From Bacteroidia bacterium (GTDB lineage Bacteria; Bacteroidota; Bacteroidia; JAESSM01; NORP286), in the NCBI GenBank assembly GCA_016764115.1, contig JAESSM010000216.1:1-6455 (forward strand): DNA of 6,455 nt. The letters run 5' to 3'. Position numbers and translations under genes: made by a program. How positions within the stretch are numbered: position 1 is the stretch's first letter; the number at the start of each line of letters is the position of its first letter. A model generated the notes under the pieces. The model worked only from the letters and a program-made list of their open reading frames with translations, had not been told where the DNA came from and did not search any database. Positions 1-5,624 of this stretch are shown piece after piece.

Positions 1-320
1 CGTTTCTAGCCCATGCCTTAAATTGTTTTTCATTATTTGAGTTAAATATATTTTACCCGTTCCTCTATCATACCAAGTACATTTACCTTCTTGTTTGTCA
101 TTAACATATTAGTTTCCATTCTTATCCCACCACTAGAATAATATTTCTTATACTTTCCGTGTTTAAAACCGGGTTGGTCAGCTTTAACATAATAAACCTC
201 ATACGGATATAGTTTCCAATAATCATGGTACGTTGTGATTTTCTTAGTCGTTTGTCCAAAACAAACACTGCTTACAAAAAGCAAAATAAAAAGGCTGAGG
301 GGGATTTTAAAGTTTTTCAT
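1..320 (-). pseudogene. Secreted MORN-repeat protein, frameshifted and cut by the window edge
   Basis: The gene starts at ATG 318-320 with a typical Sec signal peptide (MKNFK, then a hydrophobic stretch ending VCFG, cleavage probably before Gln23). A MORN-like repeat follows (HGKYKKYYSSGG, about residues 54-65). The uninterrupted frame ends at a TAA at 42-44 after 92 codons, but its last 20 or so residues do not look like the family. Shifting frame near 107-110 restores the pattern: YVNDKQEGKCTWYD, then GKIYL, then KNNLRHGLE, open to base 1. This is what a single lost T in an AAT-TAT codon pair would give. The restored protein resembles the MORN-variant or YwqK-like repeat proteins common in Bacteroidota, whose function is mostly unknown. 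The 3' end lies outside the window. A sequencing error is the main alternative to a true pseudogene. Confidence 0.7.
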
Positions 321-371
321 AATTATGGGTTTTAATTTGATTTTTCAAATTACAAATATTTTCTTACTTGC

Positions 372-379
372 CAAATTTA
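372..379 (-). promoter_or_regulatory. Possible -7 promoter element of the MORN-repeat gene
   Basis: On the minus strand this reads TAAATTTG, an exact match to the Bacteroidota sigma-ABfr -7 consensus TAnnTTTG. It lies about 52 bases before the start codon, which would leave a leader of roughly 45 bases. No good -33 TTTG is seen at 19-21 bases upstream, and the region is so AT-rich that chance matches are likely. Confidence 0.25.
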
Positions 380-438
380 ATTAAGTCAAATTAATAATTA
401 CTTATAAATATTACGGACGAAGAGTGATTGTGATGGTC

Positions 439-478
439 AAAATAGGTCAATCTTACCCAAAATCTTCATACCTATTTT
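439..478. repeat. 9-base perfect inverted repeat, 22-base spacer
   Basis: AAAATAGGT at 439-447 is the exact reverse complement of ACCTATTTT at 470-478. It could form a stem or be an operator-like site. There is no T-tract directly after either arm, so it does not look like a standard terminator. No function can be assigned. Confidence 0.4.
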
Positions 479-534
479 CTACCAACTGCTGATTTTGTGT
501 TATTTATATAGTAAAATAGCGAGGTTCAAACCCT

Positions 535-559
535 CTCTGGCGCAAGCGTCCGCTTGTGC
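535..559 (+). repeat. Left REP-like palindrome of RAYT 1
   Basis: This is an imperfect hairpin: GCGCAAGCG (540-548), a two-base TC tip, and CGCTTGTGC (551-559), with one G-T wobble at 542/557. The flanking CTCTG (535-539) is also shared with the right copy. The GC-rich block stands out sharply from the AT-rich surroundings. The whole 25 bases recur inverted at 1215-1239. Confidence 0.8.
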
Positions 560-643
560 TTAATAATAAAGCTGTAAACTTCATAAAAAAGTTATCGAAC
601 TTCAATTTATAATAGCATTTACAATCAAATAATTTAAAAAAGT

Positions 644-651
644 TAAATTTG
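644..651 (+). promoter_or_regulatory. TAAATTTG box upstream of RAYT 1
   Basis: An exact TAnnTTTG match ends 7 bases before the ATG at 659. A weak TTTA -33 candidate is at 618-621 with a 22-base spacer. The same octamer lies 4 bases before the start of RAYT 2. If it is a promoter, the transcript would be leaderless or nearly so. The octamer could instead be a conserved part of the gene's 5' edge. Confidence 0.3.
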
Positions 652-658
652 AAATCAG

Positions 659-1207
659 ATGAGTCGAAAATATAAATTTAGAGACTAGGAGCAAATCTAT
701 TTTGTAAGCTTTGCTGTAGTGTACTGGATTGACGTATTCATAAGAAATGAATACAAGAACATATTGTTAGAAAGTTTTGAATATTGCCAAAAAAATAAAG
801 GACTGGAAATATATGCTTATTGCATAATGACCAGTCATGTTCATTTAATAATTGGTACGCATGGAAATAATATGGAAGACACTTTAAGAGATTTAAAAAG
901 TTATACATCAAAAAAGATGAAACATGCAATAGAAGAACATCCACAAGAAAGCCGAAGAGAATGGATGTTGTGGATGATGAAAAGAGCGGGAAATAAAAAC
1001 GGAAACAACAAAGATTACCAGTTTTGGCAACAAAATAATCATCCTATAGAATTAAACACAAATGAAATGATTGATAAAAGGTTGGATTATTTACATAATA
1101 ACCCAGTGGAGGCTGGATTTGTAACCAACCCCGAAGATTATGTTTATAGCAGTGCGCAGGATTATGCGGAAGAGAGAGGATTAATTGAAATTGATTTGAT
1201 TCAGTAG
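659..1207 (+). pseudogene. REP-associated tyrosine transposase (RAYT 1), in-frame TAG at codon 10
   Basis: This is a Y1/HUH transposase of the IS200-like REP-associated group, which nicks single-stranded hairpin DNA through a 5'-phosphotyrosine. Reading from ATG 659 gives MSRKYKFRD, then TAG (686-688), then EQIYFVSFAVVYWIDVF. This matches the N-terminus of RAYT 2 (MSEKYK...FFVTLTTVSWIDVF), so the stop interrupts a genuine 182-codon gene. Without it, an open frame starts at GTG 719 (162 residues) but lacks the first beta strand. The HUH motif is intact (SHVH, His60 and His62 counted from 659), as are the FWQ segment and the likely catalytic Tyr144 in DYLHNNPVEAG. It is about half identical to RAYT 2. 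Only one lesion is seen, so inactivation is recent, or the stop is a sequencing error, or a shortened product is made from GTG 719. Confidence 0.8.
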
Positions 1208-1214
1208 GGATTTG

Positions 1215-1239
1215 GCACAAGCGGACGCTTGCGCCAGAG
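1215..1239 (-). repeat. Right REP-like palindrome of RAYT 1
   Basis: This is the exact 25-base reverse complement of 535-559, starting 8 bases after the RAYT 1 stop codon. The local stem extends to TGGCACAAGCG / CGCTTGCGCCA (1213-1223 and 1226-1236) with one A-C mismatch (1217/1232). No T-tract follows, so a terminator role is not supported. Confidence 0.8.
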
Positions 1240-1248
1240 TAAAAGCTA

Positions 1249-1301
1249 GATCGGGCGAGCCTCTGGCTCGTTCGTATTATTCTTTAGGCATCTTGCCGAA
1301 G
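1249..1301 (+). repeat. Left hairpin doublet of RAYT 2
   Basis: The outer hairpin is CGAGCC-TCT-GGCTCG (1256-1270), preceded by GATCGGG and followed by TTCGTA. The inner hairpin is GGC-ATCTT-GCC (1287-1297), extended by CTTT (1282-1285) pairing with GAAG (1298-1301, including one T-G wobble) around a bulged A. The doublet is mirrored after the gene at 1858-1909. Confidence 0.7.
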
Positions 1302-1314
1302 TATATTAAATTTG
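1283..1314 (+). promoter_or_regulatory. Possible promoter of RAYT 2 overlapping the inner hairpin
   Basis: TTTA (1283-1286, for the -33 TTTG), a 20-base spacer, and TAAATTTG (1307-1314, an exact TAnnTTTG match) have the layout of a Bacteroidota housekeeping promoter. The start codon follows only 4 bases later, so the message would be leaderless. The inner left hairpin lies between the two boxes, so binding of the transposase there could repress its own gene. That is inference. Confidence 0.3.
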
Positions 1315-1318
1315 CATC

Positions 1319-1849
1319 ATGTCAGAAAAATATAAATTGTACGAAGGCGGAGTCTTTTTTGTAACACTTACCACCGTGAGTTGGATAGACGTTTTTACAA
1401 GAAGTGAGTACTGTGATGAGATCATCAACAATTTAAACTATTGTATTAACAATAAGGGATTAGAAGTATATTGTTACTGTATTATGCCAAGCCATATTCA
1501 TATAATAGCATCAACTAAAATAGGAACATTAGGCGATATACTACGTGACTTTAAAAGTTTCACAAGTAAGAAAATAATCAAAATGATATCGGAAAGCCAG
1601 ACAGAAAACCATAAAGAGTGGTTGTTATATATGTTTGAATATTTTGGCAAGAGACAAAAACACAATCAAAAATATCAATTTTGGAAACAGAGTAATCATC
1701 CAATTGATCTACTCAGTAATCATTTTATTGACCAAAAAATTGATTATATCCATGGCAATCCGGTTAAAGCAAGAATTGTGGATGAACCAGAGAACTATGT
1801 TTATAGTAGTGCTTATGAATTTAATGAGTTATTAATGGAAAGTGTTTAA
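1319..1849 (+). CDS. REP-associated tyrosine transposase (RAYT 2), intact
   Basis: This 176-residue Y1/HUH endonuclease has the usual length for REP-associated transposases. Such proteins cut and rejoin single-stranded DNA at REP hairpins, and most are single-copy, vertically kept genes rather than active insertion sequences. Visible motifs are the N-terminal strand FFVTLTTVSWIDVF (13-26), the HUH motif SHIH (His59, His61), FWKQSNHPI (121-129), and DYIHGNPVKARIV (142-154), where Tyr143 is the likely nucleophile. The usual Gly after NPVKA is Arg152 here. ATG 1319 is chosen because it aligns with the equivalent start of RAYT 1. The gene is flanked on both sides by mirrored hairpin doublets that are its probable substrate, and it converges on ilvE with an 83-base gap. 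It is about half identical to RAYT 1, so the two are old paralogues or separate arrivals, not a recent duplication. Confidence 0.9.
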   Translation: MSEKYKLYEGGVFFVTLTTVSWIDVFTRSEYCDEIINNLNYCINNKGLEVYCYCIMPSHIHIIASTKIGTLGDILRDFKSFTSKKIIKMISESQTENHKEWLLYMFEYFGKRQKHNQKYQFWKQSNHPIDLLSNHFIDQKIDYIHGNPVKARIVDEPENYVYSSAYEFNELLMESV

Positions 1850-1857
1850 TAGTATTG

Positions 1858-1909
1858 CTTCAGCCGGAGGCTTGGTAATGGTACAAACGAGGCAGAGCCT
1901 CGCCCGATC
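1858..1909 (-). repeat. Right hairpin doublet of RAYT 2
   Basis: This mirrors 1249-1301. The inner hairpin is AGCC-GGA-GGCT (1862-1872) and the outer hairpin is CGAGGC-AGA-GCCTCG (1888-1902), followed by CCCGATC. Compared with the left copy, the fifth stem pair changes on both arms at once (1892/1898 against 1260/1266), which keeps the stem paired. It lies between the RAYT 2 stop and the 3' end of ilvE. Read from the ilvE side the outer hairpin is followed by TTTGT, so it might also slow transcription leaving ilvE, but this is weak. Confidence 0.7.
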
Positions 1910-1932
1910 AATAAGTTTTTATTTGAAAATTC

Positions 1933-3006
1933 TTATAACGGAATCTTATAAACCCAACCGTGAGGATCAGGCTCTCTGGAAGTTTTGATCTTACAAAGAA
2001 CATCTGCTAACATATTGCTTATAGGTCTATCTTCAATAGGAGGCAATATTATATCCTTGCCATTATATCCAATCTTTGCAATATGAGTTATGCTAGCTGC
2101 AGTGCCTGCACCAAAAGCTTCTTTTAAATTTCCATTGTGATATGCTTCGGCAACTTCATCAATTGAAAGTTCTCTTTCACTTACGTTATAATCCCTATCT
2201 TTCAATAATTGTAATATACTATTGCGGGTAATTCCTTCCAGTATATTACCATTAAGTATAGGAGTAATAACTTCATCTCCAATTACCACAAATACATTCA
2301 TGGTTCCGATCTCTTCCAACAACTTTGGATTTTCAGCATTCATCCAAAGCATGTTGTGATAGCCTTTTTCGTTTGCCTCTTTAGCAGGCAATAGTGTAGG
2401 AGCATAATTTCCTGCAGCTTTATATTGTCCCATTCCACCTTTACATGCTCTAATATATTTTATGGATACAAGTACATTCACCGGTTCAGCATAATAAGGC
2501 CCAACAGGGCAAGTTATTATAATGAACTTAAACTTATTAGATGCTTTTACTCCTATGTAATCATCATCAGCAAAATATAAAGGCCGAAGATATAATGCGC
2601 TTCCCTCCTGGTCTGGTATCCAATCCCTATCAAGCCCCACCAATTCGTTAAGTGCAGACATAAACAACTCCTCAGGAATTTCAGGCATGCACATTCTTTT
2701 TGCTGTTTTACATAACCGTTTATGATTGTCCAAAGGCCTGAATAATTGAGGCTCTCCATTTTGACCTTTATACGCTTTCATACCTTCAAACAAACTCTGC
2801 CCATAGTTTAAACCATGTGACGCAGGATTAACAAGAAGTCTTTGATGCGGAATTATTTTAGCATTTCCCCAACCATTGCTATCATATTCTGCAATAAACA
2901 TATGGTCGCTGAAAACTCGCCCGAAAGGAACATTATTTATTTCTATTTCCGAAAGGCGATAATTTTCGGTAAGTTGAATATCGATTTTCACTTCTGTATC
3001 TATCAT
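1933..3006 (-). CDS. ilvE: Branched-chain amino acid aminotransferase
   Basis: This cytoplasmic PLP enzyme transfers the amino group between glutamate and the 2-oxo acids of leucine, isoleucine and valine. It is the last step of their synthesis and the first of their breakdown. The 357-residue protein has the layout of the larger, eukaryote-like BCAT group (fold type IV) usual in Bacteroidota. Motifs are FGRVFSDHMF (28-37), HGLNYGQSLFEGMKAYK (64-80), FRPLDNHKRL (89-98), the PLP lysine Lys196 in QYKAAGNYAPTLL, EEIGTMNVF (231-239) with the PLP-contacting Glu, GITRNSIL (258-265), and FGAGTAA (298-304). It is full length, and the ATG start gives the usual MIDT-type N-terminus. The M48 peptidase gene lies 120 bases upstream on the same strand. 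That gap has a weak promoter candidate at best (a TTTG box with a poor TAACGTAG 20 bases on), so co-transcription is possible but unproven. Confidence 0.95.
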   Translation of the reverse strand: MIDTEVKIDIQLTENYRLSEIEINNVPFGRVFSDHMFIAEYDSNGWGNAKIIPHQRLLVNPASHGLNYGQSLFEGMKAYKGQNGEPQLFRPLDNHKRLCKTAKRMCMPEIPEELFMSALNELVGLDRDWIPDQEGSALYLRPLYFADDDYIGVKASNKFKFIIITCPVGPYYAEPVNVLVSIKYIRACKGGMGQYKAAGNYAPTLLPAKEANEKGYHNMLWMNAENPKLLEEIGTMNVFVVIGDEVITPILNGNILEGITRNSILQLLKDRDYNVSERELSIDEVAEAYHNGNLKEAFGAGTAASITHIAKIGYNGKDIILPPIEDRPISNMLADVLCKIKTSREPDPHGWVYKIPL

Positions 3007-3064
3007 ATCCCTAAGGTAATAAATTTCAAGGACATGACCAATGAATAAACTACCTACGTTAGTA

Positions 3065-3094
3065 ATTCAGCTAAATATTAGCAAAAAACTGAAT
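3065..3094. repeat. Nested palindromes in the peptidase-ilvE gap
   Basis: ATTCAG (3065-3070) pairs with CTGAAT (3089-3094), and inside it GCTAA (3070-3074) pairs with TTAGC (3078-3082). The two stems share base 3070 and so compete or stack. In the direction of transcription (minus strand) the T-run comes before the inner hairpin, not after it, so this is not a standard terminator. It may be chance in AT-rich DNA or a regulatory site ahead of ilvE. Confidence 0.3.
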
Positions 3095-3126
3095 ATGAGT
3101 AATAATATTTGGTGAAACAGTGATAA

Positions 3127-4365
3127 TTACTGTATTTTTTTTATAGCCTTCAATCTTTCTAGTAATGGTGGATGTGAATAATTAAAGAATACGTAAAGCG
3201 GATGTGGGTTTAAATTACTTAGATAGTTGACAGATAACTTCTTCAAAGCAGCAACCAAGAATTCCCCGTTAAAAGTTTTCGCTGCAAATTCATCCGCTTC
3301 AAACTCATTTTTCCTGGAGATCATATTCATAAACAATTCCATTACCGTAGAAATTGGACTATAGAGAATCCCAAAAGCCAGTAAGCCCATATAAAAACTT
3401 CCTTCTCTTGCTCCCATGGCTTGTGACAGGGCTTCCACATCAATAAACCATGAAAGCAAAAATAACATTAATCCAGTTTGTAAAATTGACATTATAATTC
3501 CCTGGGTAGTATGCTTCTTTTTATAATGACCAACTTCATGTGCTAAAACTGCAACCAGTTCATCCTTTGTGTGATCTTTTATAAGTGTGTCATACAATAC
3601 TATTTTTTTACTCGATCCAATACCACTAAAAAATGCATTGGCTTTTGTAGATCTTTTGGAACCGTCTATAACCATAATATTAGTCAGTGGAAAATTGACT
3701 TTTAGTGCGTATTCTTCAATGGCTGTTCTTAAGTCCCCATTTTCTAAAGGAGTTAGTTTATTAAATAAAGGAAGAATCAAAGAAGTATAGAACATGAACA
3801 TAAAAAGAAGAAATATTGTTATCACAACCCAAAAATATATCCAAAAACTGCTGCCTGCCCATTGATAAAACAAGACAAAAAGCGATAACAAGCCACCTCC
3901 GATAATTACTGTAAGTATATAACCCTTCAACTTGTCAACCAAAAAAGTCTTAACTGTCGTCTTATTGAATCCAAATTTTTCTTCTATAACGAAAGTGTGA
4001 TAAACTGAGAACGGGATTGATATGATATCATTAAAGATGTAGAGAATTCCAAAAAATACTAAAGAAATTACAATAAGATTTTCTGAAATACTTCGTGCAT
4101 AGTCATCGACAATTGCAAAGCCTCCACCAATGATCATTGCGAGCATAACAATTAAGCTCAAACCACTCGACCAAAAAGAGAAATTATAATTTGCCTTATC
4201 ATACTTCTGAGACTTCTGGTAAGACTCTTCATCATATATCCCATCCAACTCTTCAGGCAGTTTAGCACTCCAGTTTTGATTATTTCTATAATCCAGAAAC
4301 CGATCCAGAAGGTATTCAAATATCAATATCCCTATTATTATATAAAACAAAGTTTGAACCATCAT
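3127..4365 (-). CDS. M48-family membrane zinc metallopeptidase, Ste24/CAAX prenyl protease 1-like
   Basis: This is an integral membrane protease with its active site facing a membrane-enclosed chamber. Eukaryotic Ste24 trims prenylated CAAX proteins. Bacteria lack those substrates, and bacterial members are thought to act in membrane protein quality control. The 412-residue length is typical. The M48 N-terminal domain has several membrane segments (about 5-20, 66-86, 97-118, 148-168, 174-200). The catalytic domain follows: STKANAFFSGIG (239-250), the zinc motif HEVGH (276-280, with catalytic Glu277), two more hydrophobic segments (about 288-307 and 325-347), the third zinc ligand Glu354 in SRKNEFEADEFA, and the conserved C-terminal NYSHPPLLERL (395-405). 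All catalytic residues are present. The start is either of two adjacent ATGs (4365 or 4362). Length and the N-terminal domain distinguish it from the shorter HtpX group. The gene is divergent from the LRR gene, with 36 bases between. Confidence 0.93.
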   Translation of the reverse strand: MMVQTLFYIIIGILIFEYLLDRFLDYRNNQNWSAKLPEELDGIYDEESYQKSQKYDKANYNFSFWSSGLSLIVMLAMIIGGGFAIVDDYARSISENLIVISLVFFGILYIFNDIISIPFSVYHTFVIEEKFGFNKTTVKTFLVDKLKGYILTVIIGGGLLSLFVLFYQWAGSSFWIYFWVVITIFLLFMFMFYTSLILPLFNKLTPLENGDLRTAIEEYALKVNFPLTNIMVIDGSKRSTKANAFFSGIGSSKKIVLYDTLIKDHTKDELVAVLAHEVGHYKKKHTTQGIIMSILQTGLMLFLLSWFIDVEALSQAMGAREGSFYMGLLAFGILYSPISTVMELFMNMISRKNEFEADEFAAKTFNGEFLVAALKKLSVNYLSNLNPHPLYVFFNYSHPPLLERLKAIKKIQ

Positions 4366-4383
4366 TATAAATTTTTACATTAG
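4353..4383 (+). promoter_or_regulatory. Candidate promoter of the LRR gene, overlapping the peptidase start
   Basis: TTTG (4353-4356), a 19-base spacer, and TACATTAG (4376-4383; matches the TAnnTTTG consensus at five of its six fixed bases) form the best two-part promoter match in the window. Initiation would fall near 4390, leaving a leader of about 12 bases. The -33 box lies inside the first codons of the divergent peptidase gene, which the 36-base intergenic gap makes unavoidable. Confidence 0.4.
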
Positions 4384-4401
4384 TAAATCATTCCCAGACC
4401 T

Positions 4402-5622
4402 ATGAAATTATTAAATACCCTGTGTTTCTTTATTTTATTAAGCTCATCCTCATCATTTTCACAAAATTTACTTGACTCCCTTTCTTTAGCAAAAGAAAAT
4501 CTGCATGAAGATTTTGATAAAGCATTAAAAAAACCTAAAAAGGTTTATAAATTAATAATAAGCAACACTCTGTGGACAACATTGCCACCAGAAATTGGAT
4601 CGCTAACTAATCTTCAATCATTAACTTTAGATAGAAATCCATTGAAGAATTTGCCAGCTCAGCTTGAAAATTTGGCAAATCTACAAATTCTAAGCATTTC
4701 AAATACATCTTCTTTAGACTATTGGCAAGAGGCACCCAAACTATCTAAATTATCGAACCTGGAAATACTAATTCTAAGTTACAATCAGCTTCCCCAAATT
4801 CATCCATTGTTATGTGAATTGTCTAATCTTAGGAAATTAGTTCTAAACAATAACAAACTCACTATTTTACCTGCTGAAATTGGGAAACTAGATAACCTTA
4901 CAGAGCTTAATGTAAACAACAATCAGTTATCGGGATTGCCCTATCAAGTTATACAAATGACAAACCTGAAAAAACTTACGCTACAAAATAATTTGATCAG
5001 CTCTTTGCCTGCTAATTTCACCAATTTGAAACACCTAGCCGTATTGGATCTGAGCAAGAATAAGTCATTAAATATAGAAGTGACAAGTAAACAAATATCG
5101 TCTTTAGAAAATTTAAAAATACTTGATCTGAGGTATTGTAACTTGAAAGAATTCCAAGTCGAACTTTGTGACTTAAAGCAACTTCAGGAATTGAGCTTGA
5201 GCTTTAACCAAATAAAATCAATTCCTGACGAAATAGGCAAACTTGCTGCTTTAAGAAATTTAAGCTTGGGATTTAATCAATTAAATATAATACCAAAATC
5301 TATCGGTAATCTTAAGTTATTAGAAGATTTAAGTTTTTGGAATAACAAGATCATTGAAATTCCTGATGAGATCTGCAAATTGAAAAGCCTGAAGAACTTA
5401 AATTTGAGCGCAAATAAACTTACCAAGCTTCCTGAAAATATTGGTCAGCTTAAACAATTAGAAAAATTAGATCTAACATCAAATCAATTGACCGCGCTTC
5501 CTGAGAGTATTGAAGACTTGAAGAACCTAAAATTTCTAATTATAAGGCAAAATAACATCCCTCCTTCAGAAATAAAAAAAATCAAGAAATTGTTGCCTAA
5601 ATGTGAAGTACAATATCAGTAA
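4402..5622 (+). CDS. Secreted leucine-rich-repeat protein
   Basis: The 406-residue protein begins with a Sec signal peptide (MKLLN, then a hydrophobic run ending SSFSQ, cleavage near residue 20-21), so it is exported to the periplasm or cell surface. A short helical lead (about 22-47) is followed by about 15 leucine-rich repeats from residue 48 to near the end, each close to LxxLxLxxNxLxxLPxxIGxLxx with 23 residues. Two repeats have 26 residues (94-119 and 212-237). The last unit ends IKKIKKLLPKCEVQYQ, a C-terminal cap often seen in Bacteroidota LRR proteins. There is no enzyme domain, no C-terminal sorting domain and no lipobox. LRR arrays of this kind make curved protein-binding surfaces, but the partner cannot be read from sequence. 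It converges on the HMG-CoA lyase gene, with a 2-base gap between stop codons. Confidence 0.9.
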   Translation: MKLLNTLCFFILLSSSSSFSQNLLDSLSLAKENLHEDFDKALKKPKKVYKLIISNTLWTTLPPEIGSLTNLQSLTLDRNPLKNLPAQLENLANLQILSISNTSSLDYWQEAPKLSKLSNLEILILSYNQLPQIHPLLCELSNLRKLVLNNNKLTILPAEIGKLDNLTELNVNNNQLSGLPYQVIQMTNLKKLTLQNNLISSLPANFTNLKHLAVLDLSKNKSLNIEVTSKQISSLENLKILDLRYCNLKEFQVELCDLKQLQELSLSFNQIKSIPDEIGKLAALRNLSLGFNQLNIIPKSIGNLKLLEDLSFWNNKIIEIPDEICKLKSLKNLNLSANKLTKLPENIGQLKQLEKLDLTSNQLTALPESIEDLKNLKFLIIRQNNIPPSEIKKIKKLLPKCEVQYQ

Positions 5623-5624
5623 TT

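Larger units (their letters stand above)
321..658. other. 338-base non-coding stretch between the MORN gene and the first RAYT
   Basis: No convincing open frame is present on either strand. It contains the candidate MORN-gene promoter (372-379), a 9-base inverted repeat (439-447 and 470-478), a short element GAGGTTCAAACCCTC (521-535), the left REP-like palindrome of the first RAYT (535-559), and a TAAATTTG box (644-651) just before the RAYT start. The rest is AT-rich with nothing recognisable. Confidence 0.6.
535..1239 (+). mobile_element. REPtron-like unit 1: decayed RAYT gene between inverted REP palindromes
   Basis: A RAYT gene with an early stop (659-1207) lies between two copies of the same 25-base palindromic sequence in opposite orientation (535-559 and 1215-1239, identical over all 25 bases). 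RAYTs are domesticated relatives of IS200/IS605 transposases that bind and cut cognate REP hairpins. A RAYT flanked by inverted REPs is the arrangement called a REPtron in enterobacteria. No target-site duplication is expected for this family and none was sought as proof. The boundaries given are the outer ends of the palindromes, and the real unit may extend further. Confidence 0.65.
1249..1909 (+). mobile_element. REPtron-like unit 2: intact RAYT gene between mirrored hairpin doublets
   Basis: An intact RAYT gene (1319-1849) is enclosed by an inverted array. Each side carries an outer hairpin and an inner hairpin separated by 15-16 bases. The outer 28 bases match at 25 positions (1249-1276 against the complement of 1882-1909), and weaker similarity continues inward through the inner hairpins to GAAG. 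The palindromes have no sequence in common with those of unit 1, as expected if each RAYT recognises its own REP. The unit starts 9 bases after the right palindrome of unit 1. Confidence 0.65.

Noticed and set aside
480..497. Minus-strand CAGCAGTTGGTAGA resembling a tRNA D-arm
   Set aside because: No T-arm or acceptor stem follows at the right distance. This is a chance match.
519..542. T-arm-like sequence GAGGTTCAAACCCTC followed by CTGGCGCA, resembling the 3' end of a tRNA next to a mobile element
   Set aside because: No matching acceptor strand, D-arm or anticodon arm is found 50-70 bases upstream, and CTCTGGCGC is part of the REP palindrome itself, since it recurs inverted at 1215-1239.
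738..944. Minus-strand open frame inside RAYT 1
   Set aside because: It is a shadow of the RAYT coding strand, with no recognisable features.
1635..1835. Plus-strand alternative-frame open frame inside RAYT 2
   Set aside because: It is a frame-shifted reading of a conserved catalytic region and not a separate gene.
1888..1920. Possible intrinsic terminator after RAYT 2 (hairpin and TTTTT)
   Set aside because: The T-run (1916-1920) is about 13 bases beyond the hairpin stem, too far for a normal intrinsic terminator. The hairpin is better explained as a REP-like end.
2553..2759. Minus-strand alternative-frame open frame inside ilvE
   Set aside because: It overlaps conserved ilvE sequence in another frame and has no family signature.
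2842..3048. Plus-strand open frame of 68 codons opposite ilvE
   Set aside because: It is antisense to a conserved enzyme gene, has no domain or motif, and is a shadow of ilvE coding sequence.
3587..3790. Plus-strand open frame of 67 codons opposite the M48 peptidase
   Set aside because: It is antisense to the catalytic region of a full-length, motif-complete gene. No independent evidence for it.
4540..5570. Periodic repeats that could suggest a CRISPR or tandem DNA repeat
   Set aside because: The period is 69 bases, matching 23-residue leucine-rich repeats. The DNA repeats are degenerate and follow the codons.
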